64,000 nt of DNA from Humitalea sp050632385 (GTDB lineage Bacteria; Pseudomonadota; Alphaproteobacteria; Acetobacterales; Acetobacteraceae): NCBI RefSeq assembly GCF_050632385.1, contig NZ_CP192599.1:5456001-5520000 (forward strand). Reading direction: 5' to 3'. Positions 34,193 to 42,617 of this stretch are shown here, piece by piece (the stretch's first letter is position 1; each line of letters starts with the position of its first letter). The translations under genes were made by a program, and so were the position numbers. The notes beneath the pieces were generated by a model that saw only the letters and a program-made list of their open reading frames with translations, was not told the origin of the DNA and did not search any database.

Positions 34193-34213
34193 CGCCGTCA
34201 GGTGCCGACGGCG
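34193..34213. terminator. Hairpin between convergent genes
   Basis: A 7-bp stem (CGCCGTC / GACGGCG) with a 7-nt loop overlaps the two facing stop codons of the universal stress gene and the binding-protein gene. It has no T-run, so it is a weak bidirectional terminator candidate. Confidence 0.4.
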
Positions 34214-35226
34214 CGCATCACGCGCTGGTCGGCGGGCGGCAGGAAGGCACGCGAAAAAATCTCCGACGGGGCCGGCTTGCGTGGCAGCGAGAAGACCTCG
34301 GACACTTGGTCGATCGCCCGGCCCAGGCGGGCATCATCCAGGTCGCCGGCGCCGAGGCGCATGCCTTCCTCGGTCGCCATCAGTGTGCGCCAGCCGAATT
34401 CGATGCGCTGGCGTTCGATCTCGACATTGGTGGTCGGGTCCACCTTCAGCATCGTCTGCGCGCCGAGGGCGGGCGTGCGGCCGATTTCCAGCATGGCGCG
34501 GTTGATCGCCGCCACCATGCCGCGCACGGCGGTCGGGTTGTCGCGGACCAGGCGCTGGGAGACCATGACGCCGTTCGAATACAGGTCGATGCCGTGGTCG
34601 GCATAGATGAACCAACGGAAGTCACGATCCGGGTTCAGCCCCAGCGCCAGCAGATTGGCATAGGCGGTCAGGGTGAAGACCGTCCCGGCTTCGAATTGCC
34701 CGCGGATCAGCATGGGTTCCTGCAGGGCGGGGGTGATGTTCACGACCTCGTTCCTGCTCGTGTCGATGTTGTTCAGCCGTGCCAGCAGCGGCCACAGTTG
34801 CAACGCGGGCGACCCCGGCGACCCGCCGATCTTGCGGCCCGGCATGTCCCCCAGGCTGTTGATCGTGCTGGTGGCCTTGGTCAGCAGCGCGAAGGGCGCG
34901 CGGTTGTAGAGCTGGTAGACCATGACCGGCTGTTCGCCGGGCCGCGCGGCGGCTTGCTGGATGATCGCATTGATGTCGCCGAAGCCCGCATCATAGGCAT
35001 TGCCCATGATGCGGGTGATGGTATTCGCCGATCCATCGCCCTGGTCGATGGTGACGTTCAGCCCGGCGTCGCGGAACCAGCCCCGTTCCAGCGCCAGGTA
35101 GTACCAGGAGTGGATGCCCTGGAACCGCCAATCAAGCGTGAAGCGGACCGGCGTCAGTGCCTGCGCGAGGGCGGGCGCTGCGAGTGCCGCGGGGGTGGCG
35201 AACAGCGAGCGGCGTGACAGGCGCAT
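34198..35226 (-). CDS. NMT1/THI5-like ABC transporter substrate-binding protein
   Basis: A 342-residue periplasmic protein with a Tat-style signal (SRRSLFATPAALAAPALA) and the mature start LTPVRFTLDWRFQGIHSWYYLALERGWF, typical of the SsuA/THI5-type receptors for sulfonates, nitrate/taurine or pyrimidine precursors. MLKVDPTTNVEIERQR lies near the C-terminal third. No permease or ATPase gene is adjacent, so it is an orphan receptor or borrows a distant transporter. Ligand unknown. Confidence 0.85.
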   Translation of the reverse strand: MRLSRRSLFATPAALAAPALAQALTPVRFTLDWRFQGIHSWYYLALERGWFRDAGLNVTIDQGDGSANTITRIMGNAYDAGFGDINAIIQQAAARPGEQPVMVYQLYNRAPFALLTKATSTINSLGDMPGRKIGGSPGSPALQLWPLLARLNNIDTSRNEVVNITPALQEPMLIRGQFEAGTVFTLTAYANLLALGLNPDRDFRWFIYADHGIDLYSNGVMVSQRLVRDNPTAVRGMVAAINRAMLEIGRTPALGAQTMLKVDPTTNVEIERQRIEFGWRTLMATEEGMRLGAGDLDDARLGRAIDQVSEVFSLPRKPAPSEIFSRAFLPPADQRVMRAVGT

Positions 35227-35278
35227 GGCGGATCCTTGCAGGCGACGAACGGATGAACGCCATGCAAGAAAAAGGCCG

Positions 35279-35989
35279 CTACTCGGCGTAGACCAGCGCC
35301 GCCGTCTCGGTCATCACCTCGTCCAGGCGACGGCCGGGGGTGAATCCGGCGAGGCCTTCGGGGCGCGCCACCCCGGGCATCAGGCGCGGGCAGGGTTCGA
35401 TCTCGCCCAGGACCTGATGCACCGGGATGCGCGCGGCATAGATCGGCAGGGCGTAGTCCTCCTCCTCATCGCCGACGCCCTTGGCGCGGATTTTTCCGGA
35501 GGCCTCCTCGATCTCCATGCCCAGCAGCATGGTCGCCTTGAGTTCCTGCACCGAGGATGGCCGCAGGGTCGCGTCACGGCCGGGGTAGAAGCGGTCGATC
35601 ATCGCCGACAGCGCCCGCGCCTTCTGCTCCGGATCGTCGATGATGGCGGCGGTGCCAAAAGCCATGACCGAGCGGTAGTCCACCGAATGGTTGAAGCCGC
35701 AGCGGGCCAGCACAAGGCTGTCCATGTGGGTGACCGTCAGGCAGACCTTCAGTCCCGGTTTCTGGGCCCGCAGCATCCGGCTGGCGCTGCTGCCGTGCCA
35801 GTAGAGGTGGTCGCCTTCGCGCCAGAAGACCGTGGGCGTGCAATAGGGCTGGCCGTCGATGACATAGGCGATGTGGCACAGCATGGCCGTGTCCAGGATG
35901 GCGTGGACCGTCTCGCGATCGTAGCGCCCGCGTTCGTGCAAGCGCTTGACCTTGTTGCGGGGGGTCACGGGATAGGCGGTGTCGGACAT
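35279..35989 (-). CDS. Pyridoxamine 5'-phosphate oxidase-family flavin-binding protein
   Basis: A 236-residue split-barrel protein starting MSDTAYPVTPRNKVKRLHERGRYD, with HIAYVIDGQPYCTPTVFWREGD and YWHGSSASRML. This is the NimA-like/COG3467 group of FMN- or haem-binding PNPOx-fold proteins rather than PdxH itself. It is divergent from a MocR-type regulator, a common pairing in which the regulator controls the flavoprotein through PLP sensing. ATG 35989 is used because the upstream extension would run far into the regulator gene. Confidence 0.8.
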   Translation of the reverse strand: MSDTAYPVTPRNKVKRLHERGRYDRETVHAILDTAMLCHIAYVIDGQPYCTPTVFWREGDHLYWHGSSASRMLRAQKPGLKVCLTVTHMDSLVLARCGFNHSVDYRSVMAFGTAAIIDDPEQKARALSAMIDRFYPGRDATLRPSSVQELKATMLLGMEIEEASGKIRAKGVGDEEEDYALPIYAARIPVHQVLGEIEPCPRLMPGVARPEGLAGFTPGRRLDEVMTETAALVYAE

Positions 35990-36030
35990 GGGGCTTGTTC
36001 CGGGTGTTGCTCGCGGCGCAGTCTGCGCCG

Positions 36031-37488
36031 ATGACAATGGTCGAAAATAGAGCCAATTCAGTGCCAGTGGATTCGACCAATTGGGCCGATCTGTTGCTGC
36101 TGCCGGAGGCTCCGGCACCGGGCCTGCCGGCGCATCGGCGGGTCTACCTGGCGCTGCGCGGGCTGATCCTGGACGGCACGCTCGGGGCCGGGGCGCGGTT
36201 GCCGCCGACCCGCGCCCTGGCGCGGAGCTTGGGCGTGTCGCGCAGCGCCGCCATCGCGGCCTTCGAACAGCTTCTGGCCGAGGGCCATGCCGTCGCCCGG
36301 GTGGGGGCCGGCACCTTCGTCGCCGCCGCCGGGCCCGTCCCGCGCCCGCGCGCCCAGAACCAGGTTCCGACGGCACCGTCGCCCGCCGCTGGCGCGCTGC
36401 CCTTCACCATCGGCCAGGCCGCGGCCGATCCGCGCACCATGGCGCAGTTCCGCGGTTCCCTGGCCCGTCGGCTGCGCCGGTTCGACCCGCAGCACCTATG
36501 CTACGGCGACCCGCGCGGCACGCCGGAACTGCGGGAGTCCATCGCGCATATGCTGCGCACCGCCCGTGGTGTGCGGGCGGAGGCCGGGAACATCGTCATC
36601 GTCTCCGGCACGCAGCACGCCTTTGGCCTGGCCCTGCGCGCGATCCTGCCCCCCGGCGGACGGGTCTGGGTGGAGGACCCGTGCTACCCAGCCTTCCTCA
36701 CCGCCCTGGCCGGGGTTGGCGGGCGCGCCGTGCCCGTGCCGGTAGATGCGCAGGGGCTGGATGTTGCGGCGGGGATCACGGCGGCGCCCGATGCCAGTGC
36801 TGCCTATGTCACTCCCAGCCACCAATATCCCCTGGGTGTGGTGATGGGGATGCAGCGGCGCTTGGCCTTGCTGGACTGGGCGCGCGGCGCCGGCGCCTGG
36901 ATCATCGAGGATGACTACGACAGCGAAGTCCGCTTTTCCGGCCGGTCGCTGGCGGCCTTGCAGGGGCTCGATGCCAGCGGTCGGGTTTTGTATATCGGCA
37001 CCTTCTCAAAAGTGCTGTTTCCGGGGCTGCGCTGCGGTTACCTGGTGGTGCCACCGGCGCTGATGGATGCGGTGCTGGCGGTGCGCGCCGCGACCGACCG
37101 CCAGCCGCCGACCCTGCTGGAAGGCGCCATCGCCGACCTGTTGGACAGCGGCGCCTTCGCGGCCCACCTGCGCCGGCTGCGGGCGCGGCACCGGGCGTCG
37201 CGCGATGTGTTGGCGGCGGCCCTGGCGCGGCATTGCGCGCCCTGGCTGGATGTCGAGGTGCCGGACCAGGGGCTGCACCTGGTCGCGCGCCTGCGCGGCG
37301 GTGGCGATGATGTGGCGCTGGCGGCAGCGGCGGCGCGGGTGGGGATCGCGGTGCGCCCGCTGTCGTCGATGCACTTGGCGCGCCAGCCGGTGGCCGGGCT
37401 GGTGCTGGGGTTTACCGGATTTGCCGATGTCGCGCTGGAACGGGCGGCGGAGGCGTTGGGGCGCGTGCTGGCCGGGATCAGGTCGTGA
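36031..37488 (+). CDS. MocR/PdxR-type GntR regulator with aminotransferase domain
   Basis: A 485-residue transcription factor with a GntR winged helix (RRVYLALRGLILDGTLGAGA, then RLPPTRALARSLGVSRSAA) followed by a fold type I aminotransferase domain with DDYDSEVRFSG and the PLP-lysine segment IGTFSKVLFPGLRCGY. PLP serves as effector in PdxR relatives. The start is uncertain: ATG 36031 leaves only 41 bp to the divergent gene, while GTG 36061 or 36067 would place the direct repeats at 36049-36066 outside the coding region. It overlaps the convergent SDR by 11 bp. Confidence 0.85.
   Translation: MTMVENRANSVPVDSTNWADLLLLPEAPAPGLPAHRRVYLALRGLILDGTLGAGARLPPTRALARSLGVSRSAAIAAFEQLLAEGHAVARVGAGTFVAAAGPVPRPRAQNQVPTAPSPAAGALPFTIGQAAADPRTMAQFRGSLARRLRRFDPQHLCYGDPRGTPELRESIAHMLRTARGVRAEAGNIVIVSGTQHAFGLALRAILPPGGRVWVEDPCYPAFLTALAGVGGRAVPVPVDAQGLDVAAGITAAPDASAAYVTPSHQYPLGVVMGMQRRLALLDWARGAGAWIIEDDYDSEVRFSGRSLAALQGLDASGRVLYIGTFSKVLFPGLRCGYLVVPPALMDAVLAVRAATDRQPPTLLEGAIADLLDSGAFAAHLRRLRARHRASRDVLAAALARHCAPWLDVEVPDQGLHLVARLRGGGDDVALAAAAARVGIAVRPLSSMHLARQPVAGLVLGFTGFADVALERAAEALGRVLAGIRS
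36049..36066. promoter_or_regulatory. Direct repeats, possible MocR operator
   Basis: AGAGCCA (36049-36055) and AGTGCCA (36060-36066) are spaced 11 bp start to start, one helical turn, in the divergent promoter zone. Tandem half-sites of this geometry are typical of MocR regulators acting on a divergent neighbour. Assignment is by position and spacing only. Confidence 0.35.
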
Positions 37489-38221
37489 TCCCGCCATCCA
37501 CATGCAGCATCTGCCCGGTCACATACCCCGCCCCCGGCGACGCCAAGAACGCGATCGCCGCCGCCACATCGGCCGGTGTCCCCAGCCTTCGCAACGGAAT
37601 CCGCGCCTTCACCGCCTCCCAGGCGGCAGCATCCAGCGCCGCATGGGCACCGGCGTCCTTCTGGGTGTAGCCCGGCGCCACGACATTCACCGTCACCTGC
37701 GGCGCCCATTCGATGGCCAGCGCCCGGACCATCGCCTCGACCGCGCCCTTGGCCGCGGCGGTCGCCGGAAAGGTGGTGCTGTCGTTGCGGAACACATGCG
37801 CCACGAAGGATGACACCGCGATCAGCCGCGGTTCATGCCCGGCCTGCAACAGCGGCCCCGCGGCGCGGGCCAGGCGGAAGAAGGCCCAGGCGATGGTGTC
37901 CAGGCTCTGCCGGAAGCCGTCATCGGTCAGTGACAGCAAAGGCGTGCGATCGGCCCAGCCGGCGTTGGACACCAGCACGTCCAGGCCACCCAGGGTCGCT
38001 TGTGCCCGCGCGATCAGGGCGGCGGGGGCCTCGGCCTCGCTCAGATCGGCCAGCGCCACCTCGGCCACGCCGCCGGCTGCCCGGACGGCGGCGGCCACCG
38101 CCTCCGCCCCCGCCGCGTTCTTGCGGGTATGCACCAGGATCGCGGTGCCGGGTGCCGCCAGCGCACGACAGGTCGCGGCCCCGATACCGGAGGCCGCGCC
38201 CGTGACGAGGATACGCCGCAA
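37478..38221 (-). CDS. SDR-family oxidoreductase lacking the catalytic tyrosine
   Basis: A 247-residue Rossmann protein with the cofactor motif LVTGAASGIGAATCRAL, the NAG motif LVSNAGWAD and the C-terminal PLRRLGTPADVAAAIAFL region of classical short-chain dehydrogenases. At the YxxxK site the sequence is TAAAK, so Lys is present but Tyr is replaced by Thr, and the upstream Ser spacing is also altered. It may act on an unusual substrate, bind cofactor without catalysis, or be a decayed enzyme. It lies 2 bp downstream of the aldolase gene. Confidence 0.82.
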   Translation of the reverse strand: MRRILVTGAASGIGAATCRALAAPGTAILVHTRKNAAGAEAVAAAVRAAGGVAEVALADLSEAEAPAALIARAQATLGGLDVLVSNAGWADRTPLLSLTDDGFRQSLDTIAWAFFRLARAAGPLLQAGHEPRLIAVSSFVAHVFRNDSTTFPATAAAKGAVEAMVRALAIEWAPQVTVNVVAPGYTQKDAGAHAALDAAAWEAVKARIPLRRLGTPADVAAAIAFLASPGAGYVTGQMLHVDGGITT

Positions 38222-38223
38222 GA

Positions 38224-38985
38224 TCAGCGCGCCGCCGCGATCTGGGCCTTGGCGCCCATCATCATCAGCCCGCTGTCATTGGCCAGGGTGACGAGCTGGA
38301 AGCCCAGCCCGATCGCCTTCTTCGCATAGGCACCCGTGCCGTTGTGGATGCCGGCGAACTGGCCGCGCTTCTTCGTGGCCTTCAGCATCTTGTCGTAGAT
38401 TTCCAGGATCTCCGGTTCCTCGCGGTCCAGCTTCGGCACCATCCCGTAGGAGAAGCCCAGGTCGGACGGACCGACATAGATGCCGTCGATGCCGGGCACA
38501 TCCAGGATGGCGTCAAGGTTGGCGACGGCCTGGCGCGTCTCGATCATCGGGATGACCAGGATCTCCTGGTTCGCCGTCTCCTGATACGGGCCGCCTTCGC
38601 CATACATGCCGACGCGGATCGGGCCGTTGCTGCGGCCGCCCTGTGGCGGGTAGCGGCAGGAATAGACCAGGGCCGCGGCTTCCTCCGGCGTGTTCACCAT
38701 CGGGCAGATCACGCCATAGGCGCCGGCGTCCAGCACCTTGCCGATGATGCCCGGTTCATTCCACGGCACGCGCACCATCGGCGTCACGTCGTTGCGCGCG
38801 GCCGAGATGCCCTGGAAGCAGGCGACCGCCGAGAGATAATCCTGCACGCCGTGCTGCATATCGACGGTGACGCTGTCGAAGCCGCACTGGGCCATGACCT
38901 CCGCGCTGAAGCCCGACGGGATGGCCAGCCAGCCATTCACCACCGACTTGCCGGCCTTGATGGCCTGTTTCACGGCGTTCGCCAT
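38224..38985 (-). CDS. HpcH/HpaI-family aldolase
   Basis: A 253-residue class II (divalent metal) pyruvate aldolase fold with FDSVTVDMQHGVQDY, MVRVPWNEPGIIGKVLDAG, GVICPMVNTPEEAAALV and GIYVGPSDLGFSYG. Members cleave 4-hydroxy-2-oxo acids to pyruvate and an aldehyde. It shares an apparent operon with the SDR, which may handle the aldehyde or ketone product. It is divergent from the amidinohydrolase by 100 bp with no recognisable promoter. Confidence 0.87.
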   Translation of the reverse strand: MANAVKQAIKAGKSVVNGWLAIPSGFSAEVMAQCGFDSVTVDMQHGVQDYLSAVACFQGISAARNDVTPMVRVPWNEPGIIGKVLDAGAYGVICPMVNTPEEAAALVYSCRYPPQGGRSNGPIRVGMYGEGGPYQETANQEILVIPMIETRQAVANLDAILDVPGIDGIYVGPSDLGFSYGMVPKLDREEPEILEIYDKMLKATKKRGQFAGIHNGTGAYAKKAIGLGFQLVTLANDSGLMMMGAKAQIAAAR

Positions 38986-39085
38986 TCTGCGTTCCTCATT
39001 TCATTCAGGATCTTGACGCTAGGCGTGGCCCTGGGGAGCGTCAACGCGGCTGGACCCGGTCGCCGCCGCCGGGCAGGTTGCGCCC

Positions 39086-39940
39086 ATGAACCAATGGCGC
39101 GTCGCTTCCGAAACGGGTTTTTTGGCCGATGTGCTGGTCTGCCCGCCCGATCACTACCGCTGGCTGCCGACCAACAGCATCGCGCGCGCGACCCTGGCCA
39201 CCGACCACCAGGCGCCGGCCCCGGCGCATCTGGCGGCGCAGCACGCCGAACTGGTGCATGCGTTGGAACAGGGCGGCGCGCGGGTCCATGCGCTGCGCCC
39301 GGAACCGCACCTGCCCTACATGGTCTATACGCGGGACAGCGTGGTCGTGACCCACGCCGGCCCCGTGCTGTGCCAGTTGGAACGGCCCCAGCGGCGCGGC
39401 GAATACGCCCCCCTGATCGACTGGCACGGCGGCACCTTCTGGCACAAATCCAGCGCCGGCACGCTGGAGGGCGGCGACATCCACATTCTGCGCCCCGGGC
39501 TGGCGCTGGTCGGCTATTCGGGCGGCCGCACCGACCAGGCCGGCGCCGAACAATTTGCCACCTGGCTGCGCGCCGAGGGCTGGGAGGTGCGGCTACAGCC
39601 CTTCGATGAGCATTTCCTGCATCTGGACGTTTTGCTCTGCATGGCCGCCCCCGGGTTGGCCGTCGCCTGCCTGGACGTGCTCGACCCCGGGCTGGTCGAT
39701 TGGCTGGCGCAAAAAAACATCCGCTGCCTGGACGTGCCGTATCGGGAGGCGATGGCCCTCGGCGCCAATATCCTGGCCCTCGGCCGGGGCCAGGTCGTTT
39801 CCGCCCGCGCCTCCACCCGGCTCAACGCTGCCCTGCGCGCGGAGGGCTTGGTGGTGCTCGATCCTGACCTCACCCTGTTCACGCTGGGCGGCGGCGGACC
39901 GCATTGCCTGACCTGCCCCTTGTTGCGGAAAGAGGACTAA
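39086..39940 (+). CDS. Arginine deiminase/dimethylarginine dimethylaminohydrolase superfamily protein
   Basis: A 284-residue amidinotransferase-fold enzyme. MVYTRDSVVVTHAG gives the guanidine-binding Asp, TLEGGDIHILR the EGGD motif, FLHLDVLLC the catalytic His-x-Asp, and GGGGPHCLTCPL the nucleophilic Cys274. It probably hydrolyses a guanidino compound such as arginine or methylarginine. It precedes an FAD-linked dehydrogenase (4 bp gap) and an MFS carrier in one operon. The exact substrate is unknown. Confidence 0.85.
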   Translation: MNQWRVASETGFLADVLVCPPDHYRWLPTNSIARATLATDHQAPAPAHLAAQHAELVHALEQGGARVHALRPEPHLPYMVYTRDSVVVTHAGPVLCQLERPQRRGEYAPLIDWHGGTFWHKSSAGTLEGGDIHILRPGLALVGYSGGRTDQAGAEQFATWLRAEGWEVRLQPFDEHFLHLDVLLCMAAPGLAVACLDVLDPGLVDWLAQKNIRCLDVPYREAMALGANILALGRGQVVSARASTRLNAALRAEGLVVLDPDLTLFTLGGGGPHCLTCPLLRKED

Positions 39941-39944
39941 AACG

Positions 39945-41330
39945 ATGCCGGATGCGATGGAGGCGGTGGCCACGACACTGCGCGAGGCCCTGGGCGAACG
40001 CCTGTCGGTCAACAATGCCATCCGCGAACAGCACAGCCATGGCGAGGACACCACCACCCCGGTCATGCCCGATGCCGTCGTTTTTGCTGAAACCACGACC
40101 GACGTGGTCCGCACCGTCACCCTCTGCCACCAGCACGGCATCGCCGTGACGCCCTTTGGCGCCGGCACCTCGCTGGAGGGCCATGTGACCCCGGTGCGGG
40201 GCGGCGTGTCGCTGGACGTGTCGCGCATGGCGGCGATCCTGGAAGTGAACCAGGAGGACATGGACTGCCTGATCGAACCTGGCGTCACCCGGCAGCAGTT
40301 GAACGACCATCTGCGCGATCGCGGCCTGTTCTTCCCGGTCGATCCCGGCAGCCACTGCACCATCGGCGGCATGTGCGCGACGCGCGCCAGCGGCACCAAT
40401 GCCGTGCGCTACGGCACCATCCGCGAGAATGTGCTGGGGCTGGAAGTCGTGCTGGCCGATGGCCGCGTCATCCAGACCGGCGGCCGCACGCGCAAGGCCG
40501 CCAATGGCTACGACCTGACCCGGCTGATGATCGGCAGCGAAGGCACCCTGGGGGTCATCACGAAAATCCGACTACGCCTGCATGGCATCCCGGAGGCGCA
40601 ATCGGCCGCCGTCTGCCAGTTCTCGACCCTGGCCGCCTGTGTCGAGACGGTGATCGCCACCATGCAGGCCGGCATTCCCGTCGCCCGCATCGAATTGCTG
40701 GATGAGGTGCAGATGGGCGCCTGCATCGCGTTTTCGAAACTGCCCGCGTCCTTCGCGCCCATCCCGACCTTGTTCCTGGAATTCCACGGCACCCCCGCGG
40801 CGGTTCGCGAGCAGGCCGAAGCGGTGGAGGAGATCGCCCGTGACAATGGCGCCGCCGGTTTCGACTGGGCGACGGATGCCGACGCCCGCAACCGGCTGTG
40901 GAAAGCGCGGCACGACGCCTATTGGGCCGCGATCGCCATGGTGCCTGGGTCGCGCGGCATTGCCACCGACGTTTGCGTGCCGATTTCCAACCTGGCCGAG
41001 GCGCTGCTGGGCGCGAGGGAGGATATCGAGGCCTCCGGCCTGCTTGCCCCCATCGTCGGCCATGTCGGCGACGGCAATTTCCACACCGTCATCCTCGTGC
41101 CGGGCGATCAGCCCGACGCCCTGGAACGCGCCTGGGCGCTGGACAAGAAGATCGTCGCGCGCGGCCTGGCGCTGGGCGGGACCTGTTCGGGCGAACACGG
41201 CATCGGCCTGGGCAAGCGCGAGTTCCTGGAAACCGAGCACGGGCTGGAGGCCCTCGCGGTCATGCGGTCGCTGAAAACCGCGCTGGACCCCAAGGGCATT
41301 TTGAACCCCGGAAAAATCTTCCGGAACTGA
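39945..41330 (+). CDS. FAD-linked D-2-hydroxyacid dehydrogenase (GlcD/DLD family)
   Basis: A 461-residue flavoprotein with an N-terminal PCMH FAD domain (VTPFGAGTSLEGHVTPVRGG, GSHCTIGGMCATRASGTNA) and a C-terminal FAD-oxidase domain with IVGHVGDGNFHTVILV and TCSGEHGIGLGKREFLETE, matching D-lactate and glycolate dehydrogenases. It would oxidise a D-2-hydroxyacid to the 2-oxoacid and reduce the quinone pool or cytochrome. It is single-subunit, unlike GlcDEF, and lies in an operon with an MFS carrier that may import its substrate. Confidence 0.9.
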   Translation: MPDAMEAVATTLREALGERLSVNNAIREQHSHGEDTTTPVMPDAVVFAETTTDVVRTVTLCHQHGIAVTPFGAGTSLEGHVTPVRGGVSLDVSRMAAILEVNQEDMDCLIEPGVTRQQLNDHLRDRGLFFPVDPGSHCTIGGMCATRASGTNAVRYGTIRENVLGLEVVLADGRVIQTGGRTRKAANGYDLTRLMIGSEGTLGVITKIRLRLHGIPEAQSAAVCQFSTLAACVETVIATMQAGIPVARIELLDEVQMGACIAFSKLPASFAPIPTLFLEFHGTPAAVREQAEAVEEIARDNGAAGFDWATDADARNRLWKARHDAYWAAIAMVPGSRGIATDVCVPISNLAEALLGAREDIEASGLLAPIVGHVGDGNFHTVILVPGDQPDALERAWALDKKIVARGLALGGTCSGEHGIGLGKREFLETEHGLEALAVMRSLKTALDPKGILNPGKIFRN

Positions 41331-41336
41331 CCCGCG

Positions 41337-42533
41337 ATGACTCGCCCCGTGGATGAGGCCTCGGCCGCCTTCGTGCTGCCGTTGATGGCGCTGGCCATGG
41401 CGCATGTTCTGTCCAATGCCGTTCGCACCCTGCCCGCCATCGCGGTCGATGTGCTGACCCTGGACCTGGGCGTCACGGCCGAGGGCCTGGCCGCGCTGAC
41501 GGGCGCCTTCCACTTCGCCTTTGCCGCGGGGCAAATCCCGGTGGGGGTGGCGTTGGACCGGTATGGCGTGAAGACCGTGGCGCTTTGGCTTTGCGCGACG
41601 GTCACCCTGGGCGCGGCCTTGGCCGCGGTCGCCGGTGGGGCGGGCGGGTTCTTGTTGGCCCAGGTCGTTCTGGGCCTGGGATGCTCGGGGGCGCTGCTCT
41701 GCCCTATGACCTATGCCGCCAAGATCCTCAGCCCCCAGAAATTCGGGCTTTGGGGCGGGATGATCCAGGCCTTTGGCAATTGCGGGATGTTGTTGTCGGC
41801 CAGCCCCCTGGCGTTGATCGTCGATGGCGCGGGGTGGCGTGTCGGCTACTGGGCCAATGTCGGGCTGGGCATTGCGGTGATCGCCCTGATCGTCGCCATT
41901 CTGCCGCGCGGGGACAAGGACACCGCGCCGCCACGCGCGATGGTGCCGGAGGCGCGTGGCGTCGTGCGCCTGCTTTTCTCGCGTGGGTTGCGCAATGTGG
42001 TGGTGCTGGCCTTCTGTTCCTTCGCGGTCATGATCGGCGTGCGCGGCTTGTGGGGCGGGCCGTGGCTGATGGAGGTGAAGGGGTTTTCGCGTATCGAGGC
42101 AGGCAACATCCTGCTTTTCGCGACCTTCGCCCTCGTCATCGGCCCGGCACTGGCGGGGGCGCTCGATCGGCATTTTGGTCGGCGTTGGTTGCTCATGGCG
42201 GTCGGGCATCTGCTCGCGGCGGGGTTTCTGGCGCTGGTGCTTCTGGGCGGTGGCCTGCCCGGGTGGTGGGACGCGGCGATGCTGTTCGGCTACTTCCTGA
42301 CCCTGTCGATGCATGTGCTGATCTTTGCCCTGGTCCGTGGTGCCACCGCGCCCGCCGATGTCGGCAAGGCGATGGCGGCGGTGAACCTGTCGTTCTTCGC
42401 TGGCGCCGCGGTGCTGCAGGCCGCCAGCGGGCCGGTCGGCGCCTGGGGCGGGCCGGCGGCGGCGATGGCCTTCCTGTGTGCGGCGTTGCTGGCCTGCACA
42501 CTGATGTTCATGCGCCTGCCCGGGCCGCGCTGA
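41337..42533 (+). CDS. Major facilitator superfamily transporter
   Basis: A 398-residue inner-membrane protein with twelve hydrophobic segments. The conserved inter-helix loop GVALDRYGVKTVALW follows helix 2, and GALDRHFGRRWLLMAVG is the equivalent loop in the second half. The first half includes TYAAKILSPQKFGLWGGMIQAFGNCGMLL, like nitrate/oxalate-type carriers. It starts 6 bp after the FAD dehydrogenase, so it likely moves a related organic acid. Confidence 0.88.
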   Translation: MTRPVDEASAAFVLPLMALAMAHVLSNAVRTLPAIAVDVLTLDLGVTAEGLAALTGAFHFAFAAGQIPVGVALDRYGVKTVALWLCATVTLGAALAAVAGGAGGFLLAQVVLGLGCSGALLCPMTYAAKILSPQKFGLWGGMIQAFGNCGMLLSASPLALIVDGAGWRVGYWANVGLGIAVIALIVAILPRGDKDTAPPRAMVPEARGVVRLLFSRGLRNVVVLAFCSFAVMIGVRGLWGGPWLMEVKGFSRIEAGNILLFATFALVIGPALAGALDRHFGRRWLLMAVGHLLAAGFLALVLLGGGLPGWWDAAMLFGYFLTLSMHVLIFALVRGATAPADVGKAMAAVNLSFFAGAAVLQAASGPVGAWGGPAAAMAFLCAALLACTLMFMRLPGPR

Positions 42534-42617
42534 ACCCGTCATCCAGTCGACGCGGTTCTGTCATCGGCGCGCCGCCGTCCGCGTGGCAAGCGGCGCCCTC
42601 CGGATGGAGAGCCTGCC

